Below, in pieces: positions 1 through 10,861 of a stretch of 64,000 nt of DNA (position 1 is the stretch's first letter; each line of letters opens with the position of its first letter). This DNA comes from Spirochaetae bacterium HGW-Spirochaetae-5 (GTDB taxonomy: Bacteria; Spirochaetota; UBA4802; UBA5550), in contig PGXT01000021.1 of assembly GCA_002839285.1 (NCBI GenBank), positions 1 through 64,000 on the forward strand, read 5' to 3'. The position numbers were made by a program, and so were the translations under genes. The notes below the pieces were generated by a model. That model was not told the origin of the DNA, ran no database searches, and saw only the letters and a list, made by a program, of their open reading frames with translations.

Positions 1-160
1 CGCCCCCGTAAGCCCCCTCCCACGCGTATGCGAAGCATTTGCGCTCATGAAAATATCTCAATCAGTATTAATGTTCTAAATTATTGGTTGAAGTCTTATT
101 CGATTAAATATATAATTGCTTTTGCTTTGATTCAAATTTTTTATATCCCGGGAGATAATC

Positions 161-682
161 ATGAAAACAGTATACCTTTTCAGACATGGTGACGCGGAGG
201 ATAATAACTCCCGGGGGGATTACCATCGTGAGCTCACAGAGAAGGGGCGGGAATATTCGGCTCAGCTCGGCAGTTATCTGAAAGAGTCCGGTACAAATAT
301 AGATCTTGTTATCTCAAGCGGTGCGCCAAGGGCAAAGTTGACAGCTGAAATTGCAGCAGAGGAAGCCGGTTATCCCGTAGAGGAAATTGCGGTTGAAGAT
401 ATGCTCTACTCTTCGGGGAACCCTGAGGATATACTGGCTCTTATTCTGGGCCTGTCTCCGGGAATCTCCTCTGTTATGCTGGTGGGGCATAATCCTCTTC
501 TCAGTGATTTTATCATGTATATTTGCAGTTCATGTTACGGATTGTCCATGAAGAAGTCTTCAATTGTAAAAATTGAATTTGATCTGCCGCTGCCGGATTG
601 GGGTTCTGTCGGCTACAGATCAGGAAAACTTATCTATTACAAAGTCTCTTCAAGAAACGGAGTTGAAAATTCGATGGAGTAA
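161..682 (+). CDS. sixA: Phosphohistidine phosphatase SixA-like (histidine phosphatase superfamily)
   Basis: N-terminal YLFRHGDAED (RHG motif), VISSGAPRAKLTAEIA and MLVGHNPLLSDF motifs; RBS-like ggagataatc upstream. Confidence 0.85.
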   Translation: MKTVYLFRHGDAEDNNSRGDYHRELTEKGREYSAQLGSYLKESGTNIDLVISSGAPRAKLTAEIAAEEAGYPVEEIAVEDMLYSSGNPEDILALILGLSPGISSVMLVGHNPLLSDFIMYICSSCYGLSMKKSSIVKIEFDLPLPDWGSVGYRSGKLIYYKVSSRNGVENSME

Positions 683-697
683 TGAACGGATTATTGA

Positions 698-1270
698 TCA
701 GTACATATGTTCGATAATAATTTTTAATCCGATTGCTATGAGCACAACACCGCCGAAGACTTCAACTCTCTTTCCGAGAATCCTGTGCAGCCTGCACCCC
801 ATTTTAACACCGATGAAGCTGAAGATGAAAGTTGTAACACCTATAATAATTGCGGGAGTAATAATTTCATATCCGAGAAGCGAGAGGCTCAGCCCCACCG
901 CAAGAGCATCGATGCTTGTTGCAACGGACAGAACAAAGAGTCTTTTTAAATCAAGAATATGATCATCCATTTCACAGCTTGAATCGTCATTTTTATCTGT
1001 TTTTAATCCTTCGATAATCATTCTTACTCCTATATACGCAAGAAGTGAAAACGCTACCCAGTGATCATAATCTTTTATCAGATCGGCAAAAAATCTCCCC
1101 ATATTCCAGCCGATAACCGGCATAAACGCCTGAAACAGCCCGAAGGAAAAAGCGATAAGGAGAATATGTTTTACCGGGACTTTTTTAGGTGTGCACCCGT
1201 ATGAAATTGAAACAGCAAAGGCATCCATGGCGAGTCCAGCCGAGATACCGAAAATTGTAATATATGACAT
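698..1270 (-). CDS. mntP: Manganese efflux pump MntP family
   Basis: Six-TM protein with duplicated GLAMDAFAVS / ATSIDALAVG motifs typical of MntP (DUF204). Confidence 0.85.
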   Translation of the reverse strand: MSYITIFGISAGLAMDAFAVSISYGCTPKKVPVKHILLIAFSFGLFQAFMPVIGWNMGRFFADLIKDYDHWVAFSLLAYIGVRMIIEGLKTDKNDDSSCEMDDHILDLKRLFVLSVATSIDALAVGLSLSLLGYEIITPAIIIGVTTFIFSFIGVKMGCRLHRILGKRVEVFGGVVLIAIGLKIIIEHMY

Positions 1271-1279
1271 GTTATCTTC

Positions 1280-1467
1280 GCCCCCTAAATCCCCCGGAGG
1301 GGGACTTGTAATTCTATTGATTAAACAGGATTTTTTGTTTTATTGAATTAAATATCATTCTGCTTTGCAAGCGCTGGAATGTTTAAGAATTTTTTTATCT
1401 TATTATTGCCCCCTGAATAAACTGAAATCAGAATATTTGCGAAGTCCCCCTCCGGGGTATTCGGGGG
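1280..1467. repeat. Foldback intergenic element: GC-rich inverted repeats at both ends of the intergenic region
   Basis: gccccctaaatcccccggagggggactt (1280-1307) vs aagtccccctccggggtattcgggggc (1442-1467), near-complementary arms. Confidence 0.7.
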
Positions 1468-2786
1468 CTACGAGATTAAAACCTTTTCTGTATCCGGAAC
1501 TTTAATCCCTTCCGGAAGATCCTCAGCCGAAAGCGCGGTGAGAGGGGATATCTCAATCTCCTTCACACCCGCAGGTATATGAATACCTTTCTCTGTGAGC
1601 CACTTTCTGTTAAGCGCAGTCATCAGTTCCCTTGCAGATTCTGCCGAATCCTGTCCTGATGGATTCTTTACAGGGGCGAACTCCTCATCTCTTAATCCTT
1701 CCAGAATCACATTTTTTGCAGATAGGGGGAGGGCGTCAAATACAAATTTTTCGAATTTATAGCCGGAGATTTCAGCATGTTTCCCTTCGACCATTGCTGT
1801 TATCTTTTTCTTTGCAATATGATAAGGGAGAGATATGCTGCTGGAATCTGTCAGCTCGGATATAAATGAAATGCTGAACAGGTGAATTGCCGGACTGCCG
1901 GCAGAATAGAGCATTTCTCCAGCTGAATCTTTTGCGTTAAGCTTATCCTCTGACAAATCGGAGTATTCGATTATTCCTGTGGTTCTGTTTGAAAATTCTA
2001 CAAAGACACCGATCTTCTCTTCAGGATAAAGTTTTTTCAGCGCTTTACTGGAGATGTCGGCCTGATTAATTACATGAAATCCGATGAATACTGGGTCAAT
2101 AATTTTAACAAGTGGATTGTCCACCTGAAAGTACGACAGAGTTTCAACCTTCAGCCCCTGAAGTTTTTTTAATGCTCCGGATGTACGTAGAGCAGTGAGG
2201 CTCCCGCCATGTCCGTCGGGGTTCATAAATATTCTGGGAATAGGTGCACGTTCGCCGGATCGAGCCCGAAGAAGTTCTGTTTTTTAAAAAATATTTCGGT
2301 GTCGGTATGGTTGTCACGTGAGGTCATTATAAGAAACGGGATTGATGTGCCGTACTTATTTTCAGATGCTTTAATCTTCTCCGCGTGAAAATGAAAAAGA
2401 GTTTTTCCTGAAACCGGTCCTATGGGGAATTTTCCTTTCGGCCCGTCATAGCCGAGTCTTGATCCCTGGCCCCCTGCAACAAGAAATGCCGCTACTCTCC
2501 CTTCTCTGATGTGGGCTTCACCTCTTCTTTTAGCATCTTCAAATACAAGTTTATCTTTATCAGTGACCGGTACCGGAATAAACGGCGCGGGTATAAATTC
2601 AATTTTTTCCTCATCCCCGGTGTGAGAGTAAATCTGTTTAAGAAGGGGAAAATTGATTGTTGAGAGATCCTTCAGAAGTTCGATCTTCTCTGAATCGAGA
2701 AGCTTATCCCAATACTGAAAAACATGCTCCTGGTTGAATCTGTAAACTCGCTCAATAACCTCATCGTAACCATCAAACCTTATCAT
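1468..2786 (-). pseudogene. UDPGP-family UTP--sugar-1-phosphate uridylyltransferase, split into two ORFs (2223-2786 and 1468-2226)
   Basis: N-terminal ORF has FLVAGGQGSRLGYDGPKGKFPIGP; second ORF resumes with (RIF)MNPDGHGGSLTALR. The stretch expected between VHLFP and NPDGHGG is missing and the frame changes at ~2223-2245. Confidence 0.75.
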
Positions 2787-2838
2787 ACACCCTCCGGGAT
2801 TCTTATCTGTCCTGTATTTATTTCAGTAATTATATATT

Positions 2839-3360
2839 CCCGCCGCCTTCGGCGGCGGGGACAATAAACTTTTTTTACTTCAGAAAAAGTAAGGAATAAA
2901 CGCTGTCTTATTATAATATAATAAATTTACAGAATTTGCAAATACTAAAAAGTAAAGTTTTATTTAATTTAAAGTGATTTTCAACTTCTCCCTTGTCTGA
3001 ATTAGGATTTATAGGATTAAGGGATTAAAGGATTTAGATTACCTTTCGGGCTTCGGCTACGCTCAGCCAGCGTGATCTTCCCCCGAAAAAGTGGACACTT
3101 TGTTAAGCGGAATGTATAAGCTGCCCTGCCAGAGTATAAGCCGGTCTGCTGTGGTTAAAAACCGCTCCCTGAGCGTAGCCGAAGGGTAAAGCGGTTTAAA
3201 CTAATTGTTTGAAGCTATAAATCATGAAAATCCTTTAATCCTTGAATCCTTGTCAAAAAGGGCTTGAACTGTAAATGGTACTCTGTCATCTGTATATGTG
3301 AATTTATATTTTCTGTAAAATAAAGAAATAGTATCTCCCCGTCGCCATCGGCGGCGGGGA
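2839..3360. repeat. Nested long-range foldback intergenic element
   Basis: Outer GC hairpins (2839-2859; 3336-3360), middle arms aggattaagggattaaaggattt / aaaatcctttaatccttgaatcctt, inner 16-bp arms CTTCGGCTACGCTCAG (3051-3066) / CTGAGCGTAGCCGAAG (3169-3184). Confidence 0.75.
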
Positions 3361-3383
3361 GAATATAGTCTGGTTTGTTTTAA

Positions 3384-4262
<879 letters not shown>

Positions 4263-4333
4263 TTTTAGATCGGTTTTTCATTCTATGGCAGGAGGTGATG
4301 TACGGAACTTCCCTCGTTGAGAGAGCCGCGCAG

Positions 4334-4472
4334 ATTTAATTTAAAGCAGATCATATTGAATACATTTCGTCAGGAATGATGCATTTTAACATTCCGATAA
4401 TATCCATTATGATCTGTTTTTCGGGTAAGTTGAAACAGTGCGGTTTTATCGCAGTTTCCTGTATAGATAAAA
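4334..4472. repeat. Dispersed ~150-bp intergenic repeat, copy A
   Basis: TTGAATACATTTCGTCAGGAATGATGCATTTTAACATTCCGATAATATCCATTATGATCTGTTTT...CGCAGTTTCCTGTATAGA closely matches 8407-8552. Confidence 0.8.
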
Positions 4473-4934
4473 ACAAAGAGCTCCTCTCTTGTGGTAATAT
4501 ACTCAGAGAGCCTTCTTTGGATATGCCTGCCGTTTTAATTATTCCGTCAGTTGAACTTTTTTCATATCCGTGGTTTGTAAGTTCATCGATGCAGGCATTT
4601 ATTATGATTTTCCGTTTTAAATCTGCTATTCTGAAAAATGCAGGCTTTATAAATCATCCGGAATATATAGAAGTTGTAGCTACATTATTATACTTCTCTT
4701 GCAAAAATACATTTATCAATGAATATTAATATTTGTAAACCAAATTCTGTTTATTAACTTCAGTAATAATGAGTACCGGATTATTTATAGTGGAAATGTT
4801 GACATTTCAGTTTTTATTTCTTATGATTTGTATAAGTAAGTGAATAAAATTCGCTTCTAAATGGCTGTATAATCTACGTATATAACCTGCGGCCTAATCT
4901 CTGCCGTGAGGAAAAAATCAGTTAAAGGGGTCTT

Positions 4935-5888
4935 ATGCCAAAGTATAATTCAGATGTTTACAGTGCTTATGTGAAAAATTCGGATATTGAGTTTGACCGG
5001 TTTACCGCATTTCTTGTCAGATTGGGGGAGAGGCTTTATAATCCCGTAAAGATTATCATTATTGCAGTTGCAGCATCGGAGCTGATCTCTGTCTGTATTA
5101 TGTACTTCTTAGGAGAAATGCTGCTTGGTCATCAGTATTTGACCTCATATATTATAACTATTGTCATTGCCTTTGTCTGTTCATTTTCTATTTCAGTCAT
5201 CCTTATTTCAGTACTTAAAAGTTTTACAGATCTTATTCAAAAGCAGAAAAAGGTTATTGAAGAGGAGAAGAAAAAAAGCGACAGACTTTTGCTTAACGTG
5301 CTCCCTTACCGTATTGTAGACAACCTGAAATTGAATGGTGAGTCAAAGCCTGAATTGTTCAAAGATGTTACGGTGTTCTTTTCAGACTTTGTCGGTTTTA
5401 CAGATATTGCTTCCACTGTTGAACCGGAGATGCTGATCTCTGAACTTAATGAAATTTTTACCGAGTTTGATGAAATAATGCAGAGGAACGGCTGTGAGCG
5501 GATAAAGACAATCGGTGACGCATTTTTAAGCGTATGTGGTATGCCGGAATCAAGAGCCGATCATGCTGAAAGAATGATTATGGCGGCAAAAGATATTGTT
5601 GTATTTCTGAACGAGAGGAACAAGAAAGGTGGGCTTACCTGGCAGGTGAGAATAGGGATTCACAGCGGGTCGGTAGTTGGAGGGATAGTAGGTATACATA
5701 AGTATATTTACGATATTTTCGGAGACAGCGTAAACACTGCAAGCAGAATGGAATCATTGAGTATGCCGATGAAGATAAAGGTTTCAGAGTTTACATATAA
5801 TATTGTTAAGGATAAGTTTTCATTTGATGAACAGCCGGAGGTTGAAGTTAAGGGTAAGGGATTGATGAAAACCTATTTCGTTGAATAA
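4935..5888 (+). CDS. Membrane-anchored adenylate/guanylate cyclase (class III)
   Basis: Two TM helices then VTVFFSDFVGFTDIAS, GDAFLSVCG, VRIGIHSGSVVGGIVG, DIFGDSVNTASRMES. Confidence 0.9.
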   Translation: MPKYNSDVYSAYVKNSDIEFDRFTAFLVRLGERLYNPVKIIIIAVAASELISVCIMYFLGEMLLGHQYLTSYIITIVIAFVCSFSISVILISVLKSFTDLIQKQKKVIEEEKKKSDRLLLNVLPYRIVDNLKLNGESKPELFKDVTVFFSDFVGFTDIASTVEPEMLISELNEIFTEFDEIMQRNGCERIKTIGDAFLSVCGMPESRADHAERMIMAAKDIVVFLNERNKKGGLTWQVRIGIHSGSVVGGIVGIHKYIYDIFGDSVNTASRMESLSMPMKIKVSEFTYNIVKDKFSFDEQPEVEVKGKGLMKTYFVE

Positions 5889-5907
5889 TCATGATAGAGA
5901 AGGAAAC

Positions 5908-6438
5908 ATGAACGTAAGAAAAATATTTACAGCACTGATTCTGATTTATACTTTGCCTCTTTTTTCTGTTATTCAGCCCGGTGGTAAGTCTCCATATTTT
6001 CAGGTGTCTGACGGTAAAGGCAGAGTGCTATATTCAACGGATCTTACTGGTAAAGCAGTTATCGGTTTTTATGAAACACGGGATACCGGAGACAAGAATA
6101 ATGCCCTTAAGGATGAGCTGAACAGTTTCAGAAGGGGTACAAAAAAAAGCATAAAAGATGATACATTCAGACTCGCTGTTGTTGATTCGTCTGAAGCAAA
6201 TGTAGCCACGGCATGGATATGGCGTAAAAACATGGTAAAGAGATCGGCAGAGCTTGGCATCAATATTTATGGTGACTGGGACGGTAAGATGAAGAGAGAC
6301 TTTGCTTTTCCTGATAATGAATCGGTCTTTATCATTATAGATAAAAAAAATGTTGTACGCTATATCTATGCTGGAAGGGTTCCTGAGTCTGAATTTGCCG
6401 GGATTAAAAACATTATAAAGAAAAGCCTTGAAGACTGA
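5908..6438 (+). CDS. Exported thioredoxin-fold-like (YtfJ-like) protein
   Basis: Signal peptide MNVRKIFTALILIYTLPLFS; peroxiredoxin/YtfJ-like pattern (SPYFQVSDGKGRVLYSTDLTGKAVIGFYET). ATG at 5908 preferred over 5881. Confidence 0.5.
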   Translation: MNVRKIFTALILIYTLPLFSVIQPGGKSPYFQVSDGKGRVLYSTDLTGKAVIGFYETRDTGDKNNALKDELNSFRRGTKKSIKDDTFRLAVVDSSEANVATAWIWRKNMVKRSAELGINIYGDWDGKMKRDFAFPDNESVFIIIDKKNVVRYIYAGRVPESEFAGIKNIIKKSLED

Positions 6439-6543
6439 TATCAATTCTGAAATCGTATAACTTCTATATTATCTGTTTTATGTGAATTATCATATTGTTT
6501 ATGATAATTCAGAAGTTGTATAATATTACATCATGGAGATTTT

Positions 6544-8403
6544 ATGAATTTCAAAATGCTGCGTATCTTTTTTCTGGCTGCTCCATTTTTGATTTATAGC
6601 GCATTCCGTACGATGATATCTATATTCATGATTTCTGATTATACAATGGTAAAATTTACGGCTGTATTTTCAGTACTGGTAATCATATCTTTGATAGTAT
6701 TTCAGTTAAGGATGAAAGACAAAAATTATTTTTCTTTTGCGGTGTCGGGAGCTCTGCTGTTTTTTACTTCAGTAATTTTTTATGCTGATCAGGGTATTTT
6801 GAAAAATTCTGTTTCTGATGCCGGATTATCGGCTTTCATTTTTTCAAGGCCGGAATCTGTTTTGTATGTTTCACTGCTTCTGATGGCTTTAATTCCCCCT
6901 CTTTTTGGCCGGAATCCTTTTACATATTATTTTGCAAAAGAAATAGTCCCGGAGATGTTCTGGGAGACAAGGCTCTTTCGTGTTGTTAATATTGTAATAA
7001 GTTATTTCTGGGCTATCATTTTTGCTTTGTCATTGGGGTCGCAATTTTCCAATAATGCGGTTTTTGCTCATATAGTACCCGTTGTTCTTCAGCTTCTGGT
7101 GGGAGTTCCCGCGACAAAATTTCTTATTCCGTTTCTTCAGATTAAACTGGCTTTTGTGGAAAGGGGTGCTCCTAGGGATTTTCTTCATTCAGCTGAACAG
7201 GCTCTAATCGGAATGCCCTATGTCTTTGATAAAAAAGCTGCAGGTGATCTGAAAATCGTTATACAGTTTTTCATAACCGGAGGGGAGAGTATCGAAGGTT
7301 ATCTTGAAATCGGTGACGGTAACTGCAGTTATCATAACGGGGTACACCCGGTGCCGTCAATGACAATGAAATCTCCCGCGGATATATATCTGAAGATAGC
7401 CAGAAATGAAATCAGCGGCACTGATGCTTTTTTCAGGAAGCTGATAGTTATTGAGGGTGATTTCAGTATTGCATTAAAAATGGAGCAGCTCTTCGGGGCG
7501 GGCGGGCCTCAGGTAGAAAGTGATAAAAAAGCGAAAAGGAACAGAGAACAGAAGAAAAAAATCGACTCAGACCATATACTCATCCCTAAAAATTATTACT
7601 CAATGCAGCCGGGTGAAGTCAGGAAAGTACTATTGATTCAGGCCAGCCCGAGAAAGGCCGGGGTAAGCAAGACCGATATTCTGGCTCAGGCATTCCTTGA
7701 AGGCTGTAGAAGTGCCGGCGCTGAGACTGAAACGGTTCACCTGGCGGATAAAAACATAAATTCATGCATAGGCTGTTATACCTGCTGGACAAAAACACCG
7801 GGTCAGTGCATATATAATGACGATGCGGCAGAAATCATGAAAAAGGAGGATGAGGCGGATCTTGTTGTTTATGCCTCACCTTTATATATCTTTGGAATAG
7901 TATCTTCACTTAAGCAGTATTTTGACAGGAGAATTCCCCGGCTTGAACCTTTTCTGGTAACGGGGGAATCGGGAATGACATCCCATCCGACAAGAGCCGG
8001 TTATAAGAAATCTAAAAATGTTGCAGTGCTCGGGGTCTGCGGATTTCCAGAAGTGAGTCACTTTGATTCAGTGTCGGCCTATTTTCATCATGTTTCAAAT
8101 ACTGCCGGAGATAACAGTTTTAATATTGTTGCTGAGATTTACCGTCCCGCATCGGAGATTCTGAATAACGGATTTTATGGAAATGAGACCGGGCGTATTC
8201 TGGAACTTGCCGGCGTTGCCGGAGAACAGATTGTTAGATCCGGGACCATTGAAAAATCAGTAATAGATGGAATTGCCGAAGTGCGCGTCGATACAGATGT
8301 TTTTAGAGATCAGGCAAATAAAACATGGGAGTTGTGCATAAATGAAGGTTTAACACTTTCCCAGGTCCAGGAAAGATTTAGCGGCAATGCTGGGGAGAAA
8401 TAA
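6544..8403 (+). CDS. Multi-TM protein fused to SCP2-like domain and C-terminal flavodoxin-like NAD(P)H-dependent FMN reductase
   Basis: N-terminal ~6 hydrophobic segments; central FFITGGESIEGYLEIGDG...PADIYLKIARNEISGTDAFFRKLIVIEGDFSIALKME (SCP2-like); C-terminal KVLLIQASPRKAGVSKTDILAQAF...CIGCYTCWTKTPGQCIYNDD. Confidence 0.7.
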   Translation: MNFKMLRIFFLAAPFLIYSAFRTMISIFMISDYTMVKFTAVFSVLVIISLIVFQLRMKDKNYFSFAVSGALLFFTSVIFYADQGILKNSVSDAGLSAFIFSRPESVLYVSLLLMALIPPLFGRNPFTYYFAKEIVPEMFWETRLFRVVNIVISYFWAIIFALSLGSQFSNNAVFAHIVPVVLQLLVGVPATKFLIPFLQIKLAFVERGAPRDFLHSAEQALIGMPYVFDKKAAGDLKIVIQFFITGGESIEGYLEIGDGNCSYHNGVHPVPSMTMKSPADIYLKIARNEISGTDAFFRKLIVIEGDFSIALKMEQLFGAGGPQVESDKKAKRNREQKKKIDSDHILIPKNYYSMQPGEVRKVLLIQASPRKAGVSKTDILAQAFLEGCRSAGAETETVHLADKNINSCIGCYTCWTKTPGQCIYNDDAAEIMKKEDEADLVVYASPLYIFGIVSSLKQYFDRRIPRLEPFLVTGESGMTSHPTRAGYKKSKNVAVLGVCGFPEVSHFDSVSAYFHHVSNTAGDNSFNIVAEIYRPASEILNNGFYGNETGRILELAGVAGEQIVRSGTIEKSVIDGIAEVRVDTDVFRDQANKTWELCINEGLTLSQVQERFSGNAGEK

Positions 8404-8406
8404 TGC

Positions 8407-8552
8407 TTTAAATTTAATTTAAGCATGTCGAGTTGAATACATTTTATCAGGAATGATGCATTTTGACATTCAGATAATATCATTATGATCTGTTTTATGC
8501 GGTGAGTTGAGTTAAAAAAGTCCGTTGTTTTTCGCAGTTTCCTGTATGGAAA
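8407..8552. repeat. Dispersed ~150-bp intergenic repeat, copy B
   Basis: TTGAATACATTTTATCAGGAATGATGCATTTTGACATTCAGATAATATCATTATGATCTGTTTT...CGCAGTTTCCTGTATGG; same order of blocks as copy A. Confidence 0.8.
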
Positions 8553-8559
8553 ATTTTTA

Positions 8560-9279
8560 CTAATTAATTATCCGTTCTAAATTAGCAGGATATTTTTGAA
8601 TTAATGTTTCAATATTTTGATTTAATAACGGGACAATTCCATCGCACCTATAATAACTAACTGCATCTAAGTCGGGTTCAACAGTATTAAAAACATCGAT
8701 GTTCGGATTAAGTTTTATGTAAACCCTGTTACATAGAGGTGAGCGTAAGTTATTAGGGATTTTACAATTTTTCAATAATTCTATTGAATACATTGTATTT
8801 TTATCATCAATAAAAGTTATAGCATAATAATCCCAAACATGAGTACCAATTTCATCAAGTACTTCACATTTCTTTAACGAAAGCAAAATATCTCTAATTA
8901 TATCCTTATTATAAACGGTGTATTTATAATAATTTTTTAACCCTTGAGTTCTGGCTACAATTTTAATTTCTGTAATAGTTTTGAATGGTAATTCCAAAAA
9001 TTGTTTTTCGCTTCGTTCTACAATAGACCAATACTCAGCTTCTTTCGGGCTGAATAAAAAAATAAAAATGATAATACTATAAATACCCATGGTAATTATT
9101 GTAAGAAACCACTTCTTTAATATTTTGACAAAAATATAAGCGGTTATCAAAATAATAATATAATAACATAGTATTGTGAAGGAATTTATGTATTCAGACA
9201 TTATGCTTTTAATAATTATTACTAATTGAATTAATGATAATGATATTAGTATTATAATATTTTTCAATACAAACTCCAT
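8560..9279 (-). CDS. Hypothetical membrane protein
   Basis: ORF with three N-terminal hydrophobic segments and a soluble C-terminus; no family recognised. Confidence 0.5.
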   Translation of the reverse strand: MEFVLKNIIILISLSLIQLVIIIKSIMSEYINSFTILCYYIIILITAYIFVKILKKWFLTIITMGIYSIIIFIFLFSPKEAEYWSIVERSEKQFLELPFKTITEIKIVARTQGLKNYYKYTVYNKDIIRDILLSLKKCEVLDEIGTHVWDYYAITFIDDKNTMYSIELLKNCKIPNNLRSPLCNRVYIKLNPNIDVFNTVEPDLDAVSYYRCDGIVPLLNQNIETLIQKYPANLERIIN

Positions 9280-9398
9280 CCAAAACTTTTATATCAAACC
9301 CACATGACAGTTAAGCCGTCACAAACTTCCATAAAAACTTAGTCGAGGGTTTTTACTTAACATATATCAGTATTATGTATTTTAGTAAATCAACGACA

Positions 9399-9552
9399 TT
9401 TAAATTTAATATAAACAGGTCGTATTGAATACTTTTGTCAAGAATGATACGGATTCGTTTTACCTATATAACCTTCATTATGATCTTTTAACTCCAGAGA
9501 GTTTTGTTATAACTCTCCGATTTTTAATGCAGATTCCCGGGCAGAAAATTTT
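9399..9552. repeat. Dispersed ~150-bp intergenic repeat, copy C (diverged)
   Basis: AAATTTAATATAAACAGGTCGTATTGAATACTTTTGTCAAGAATGATACGGATT...TTCATTATGATCTTTTAACTCC...GCAGATTCCCGGGCAGAAAATTTTT. Confidence 0.65.
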
Positions 9553-10515
9553 TTAATCTTTTTCCGGCTCTGATTTATTGACCGTCATTTCGTCCCATAT
9601 ACTGCTGTTCTCAAAACCAAGACGCCAGAATCCCACTGAGCCGGTAAACTCTTTGAACAGCAGCAGCTTCTCCCGGAGAGAGTTATTGTTGTCGCAGTAT
9701 ACGGTTACATTAACTGTATCCTTATAGGTGATTATATCTCCTGTTTCGTCTGAATACTCGTGAGTAATATTCTCTTTAGAAAAAATTTCTTTCATGTTCG
9801 TTTTTCTTACGGATTTATTATAGTTATTGTCCTGCCATGACCGTCCGTAAAGGGGTAAGCCCATTACAAGTTTATTCTTCGGGATAGTTTTTTCCGCGTA
9901 GAGCGCGACTTTCTTACACCATGATAAAGAAGCAACCGGTCCCGGTTTGCTTGTACTCCAGTGCTGATCATATGTCATAATAAAAACTTTATCTACTATA
10001 GAGGATATTATTTTATAATCATAGGCATCCTCTACATATTTTCTCCTGGCCGGTAAAGCGATGCTGAGCACTTTTCCCGGTTTCATTTTCTGCTTCAGAT
10101 TTTTAAGAAACAGCAGGAAAGCCTCTTTGTCATCGGCGGCAATCGCTTCAAAATCGAGCTGTACTCCGTCAAAATTTTCAGATACTGTTACAATGTCATT
10201 AATCAGTTTATCGCGCATTTCGTATTCCGGATTCAGAACAAAACTTTTGATTCCGTTTTTTGAAAGGAGCACGGGGGGTTTGACATTAATATTCAGTCTC
10301 CCCTTGTAATTGACTGAGCAGCTGAAATAAAAAATATCAGTTACAGGTTCAGATCCGCTGAAGTGCTTCTCCGTCCCCCTGATCATATAGCCCCATATTT
10401 CATCGAATTGGATTTTCTGTTTATTTAAGGGAGTGATCTCTTCAGATACGGCTTTGCTGTTTATTAAAAATAACTGTGTAACTATGAGTATAGAGAGAAT
10501 AAATTTTCTTTTCAT
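9553..10515 (-). CDS. Exported glycoside hydrolase family 18-like protein
   Basis: Signal peptide; DGVQLDFEAI (DxxDxDxE-like GH18 catalytic motif), VFIMTYDQHW, LVMGLPLYGRSW; internal Met at 10515 fits a signal peptide better than 10545. Confidence 0.8.
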   Translation of the reverse strand: MKRKFILSILIVTQLFLINSKAVSEEITPLNKQKIQFDEIWGYMIRGTEKHFSGSEPVTDIFYFSCSVNYKGRLNINVKPPVLLSKNGIKSFVLNPEYEMRDKLINDIVTVSENFDGVQLDFEAIAADDKEAFLLFLKNLKQKMKPGKVLSIALPARRKYVEDAYDYKIISSIVDKVFIMTYDQHWSTSKPGPVASLSWCKKVALYAEKTIPKNKLVMGLPLYGRSWQDNNYNKSVRKTNMKEIFSKENITHEYSDETGDIITYKDTVNVTVYCDNNNSLREKLLLFKEFTGSVGFWRLGFENSSIWDEMTVNKSEPEKD

Positions 10516-10861
10516 TAATAATCTTCCGTTTTCATTATTACTCAAAAACCAGTGCTAGTACTGTTCTCAGCCGGATCATAGGCGCGGCGTAGATAAAATT
10601 CAACAGTTTTTGAGTAGTTCCTTGTTTTCTTTTGTTATCGGTGTTTTTTAATTCTGATGAATATAAATTTTGAATATTCAGATGATTTTAATTACGGCCT
10701 TTTAACTTCAGAAAGTTATATTAGAAATTGCTGGCATAGCTATTGTCTGGAATAGTAAAAATTTATTGACTTAAAAAATAAGACAGACTGGCAATATTAG
10801 GATTTTGGCAAGTTAGTTTAATTTACTTGTATAATATTTTTTTTTAAGAGGAAGCGGGTTT

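Noticed and set aside
3081-3105. ccccgaaaaagtggacactttg as an intact IS3-family terminus
   Set aside because: Only one end-like sequence is seen and no transposase ORF or partner end is present; mentioned only as possible context for the foldback.
4376-4729. ORF of 117 aa downstream of argB
   Set aside because: It starts inside the dispersed repeat (copy A), lacks an RBS and resembles no family; more likely non-coding repeat sequence.
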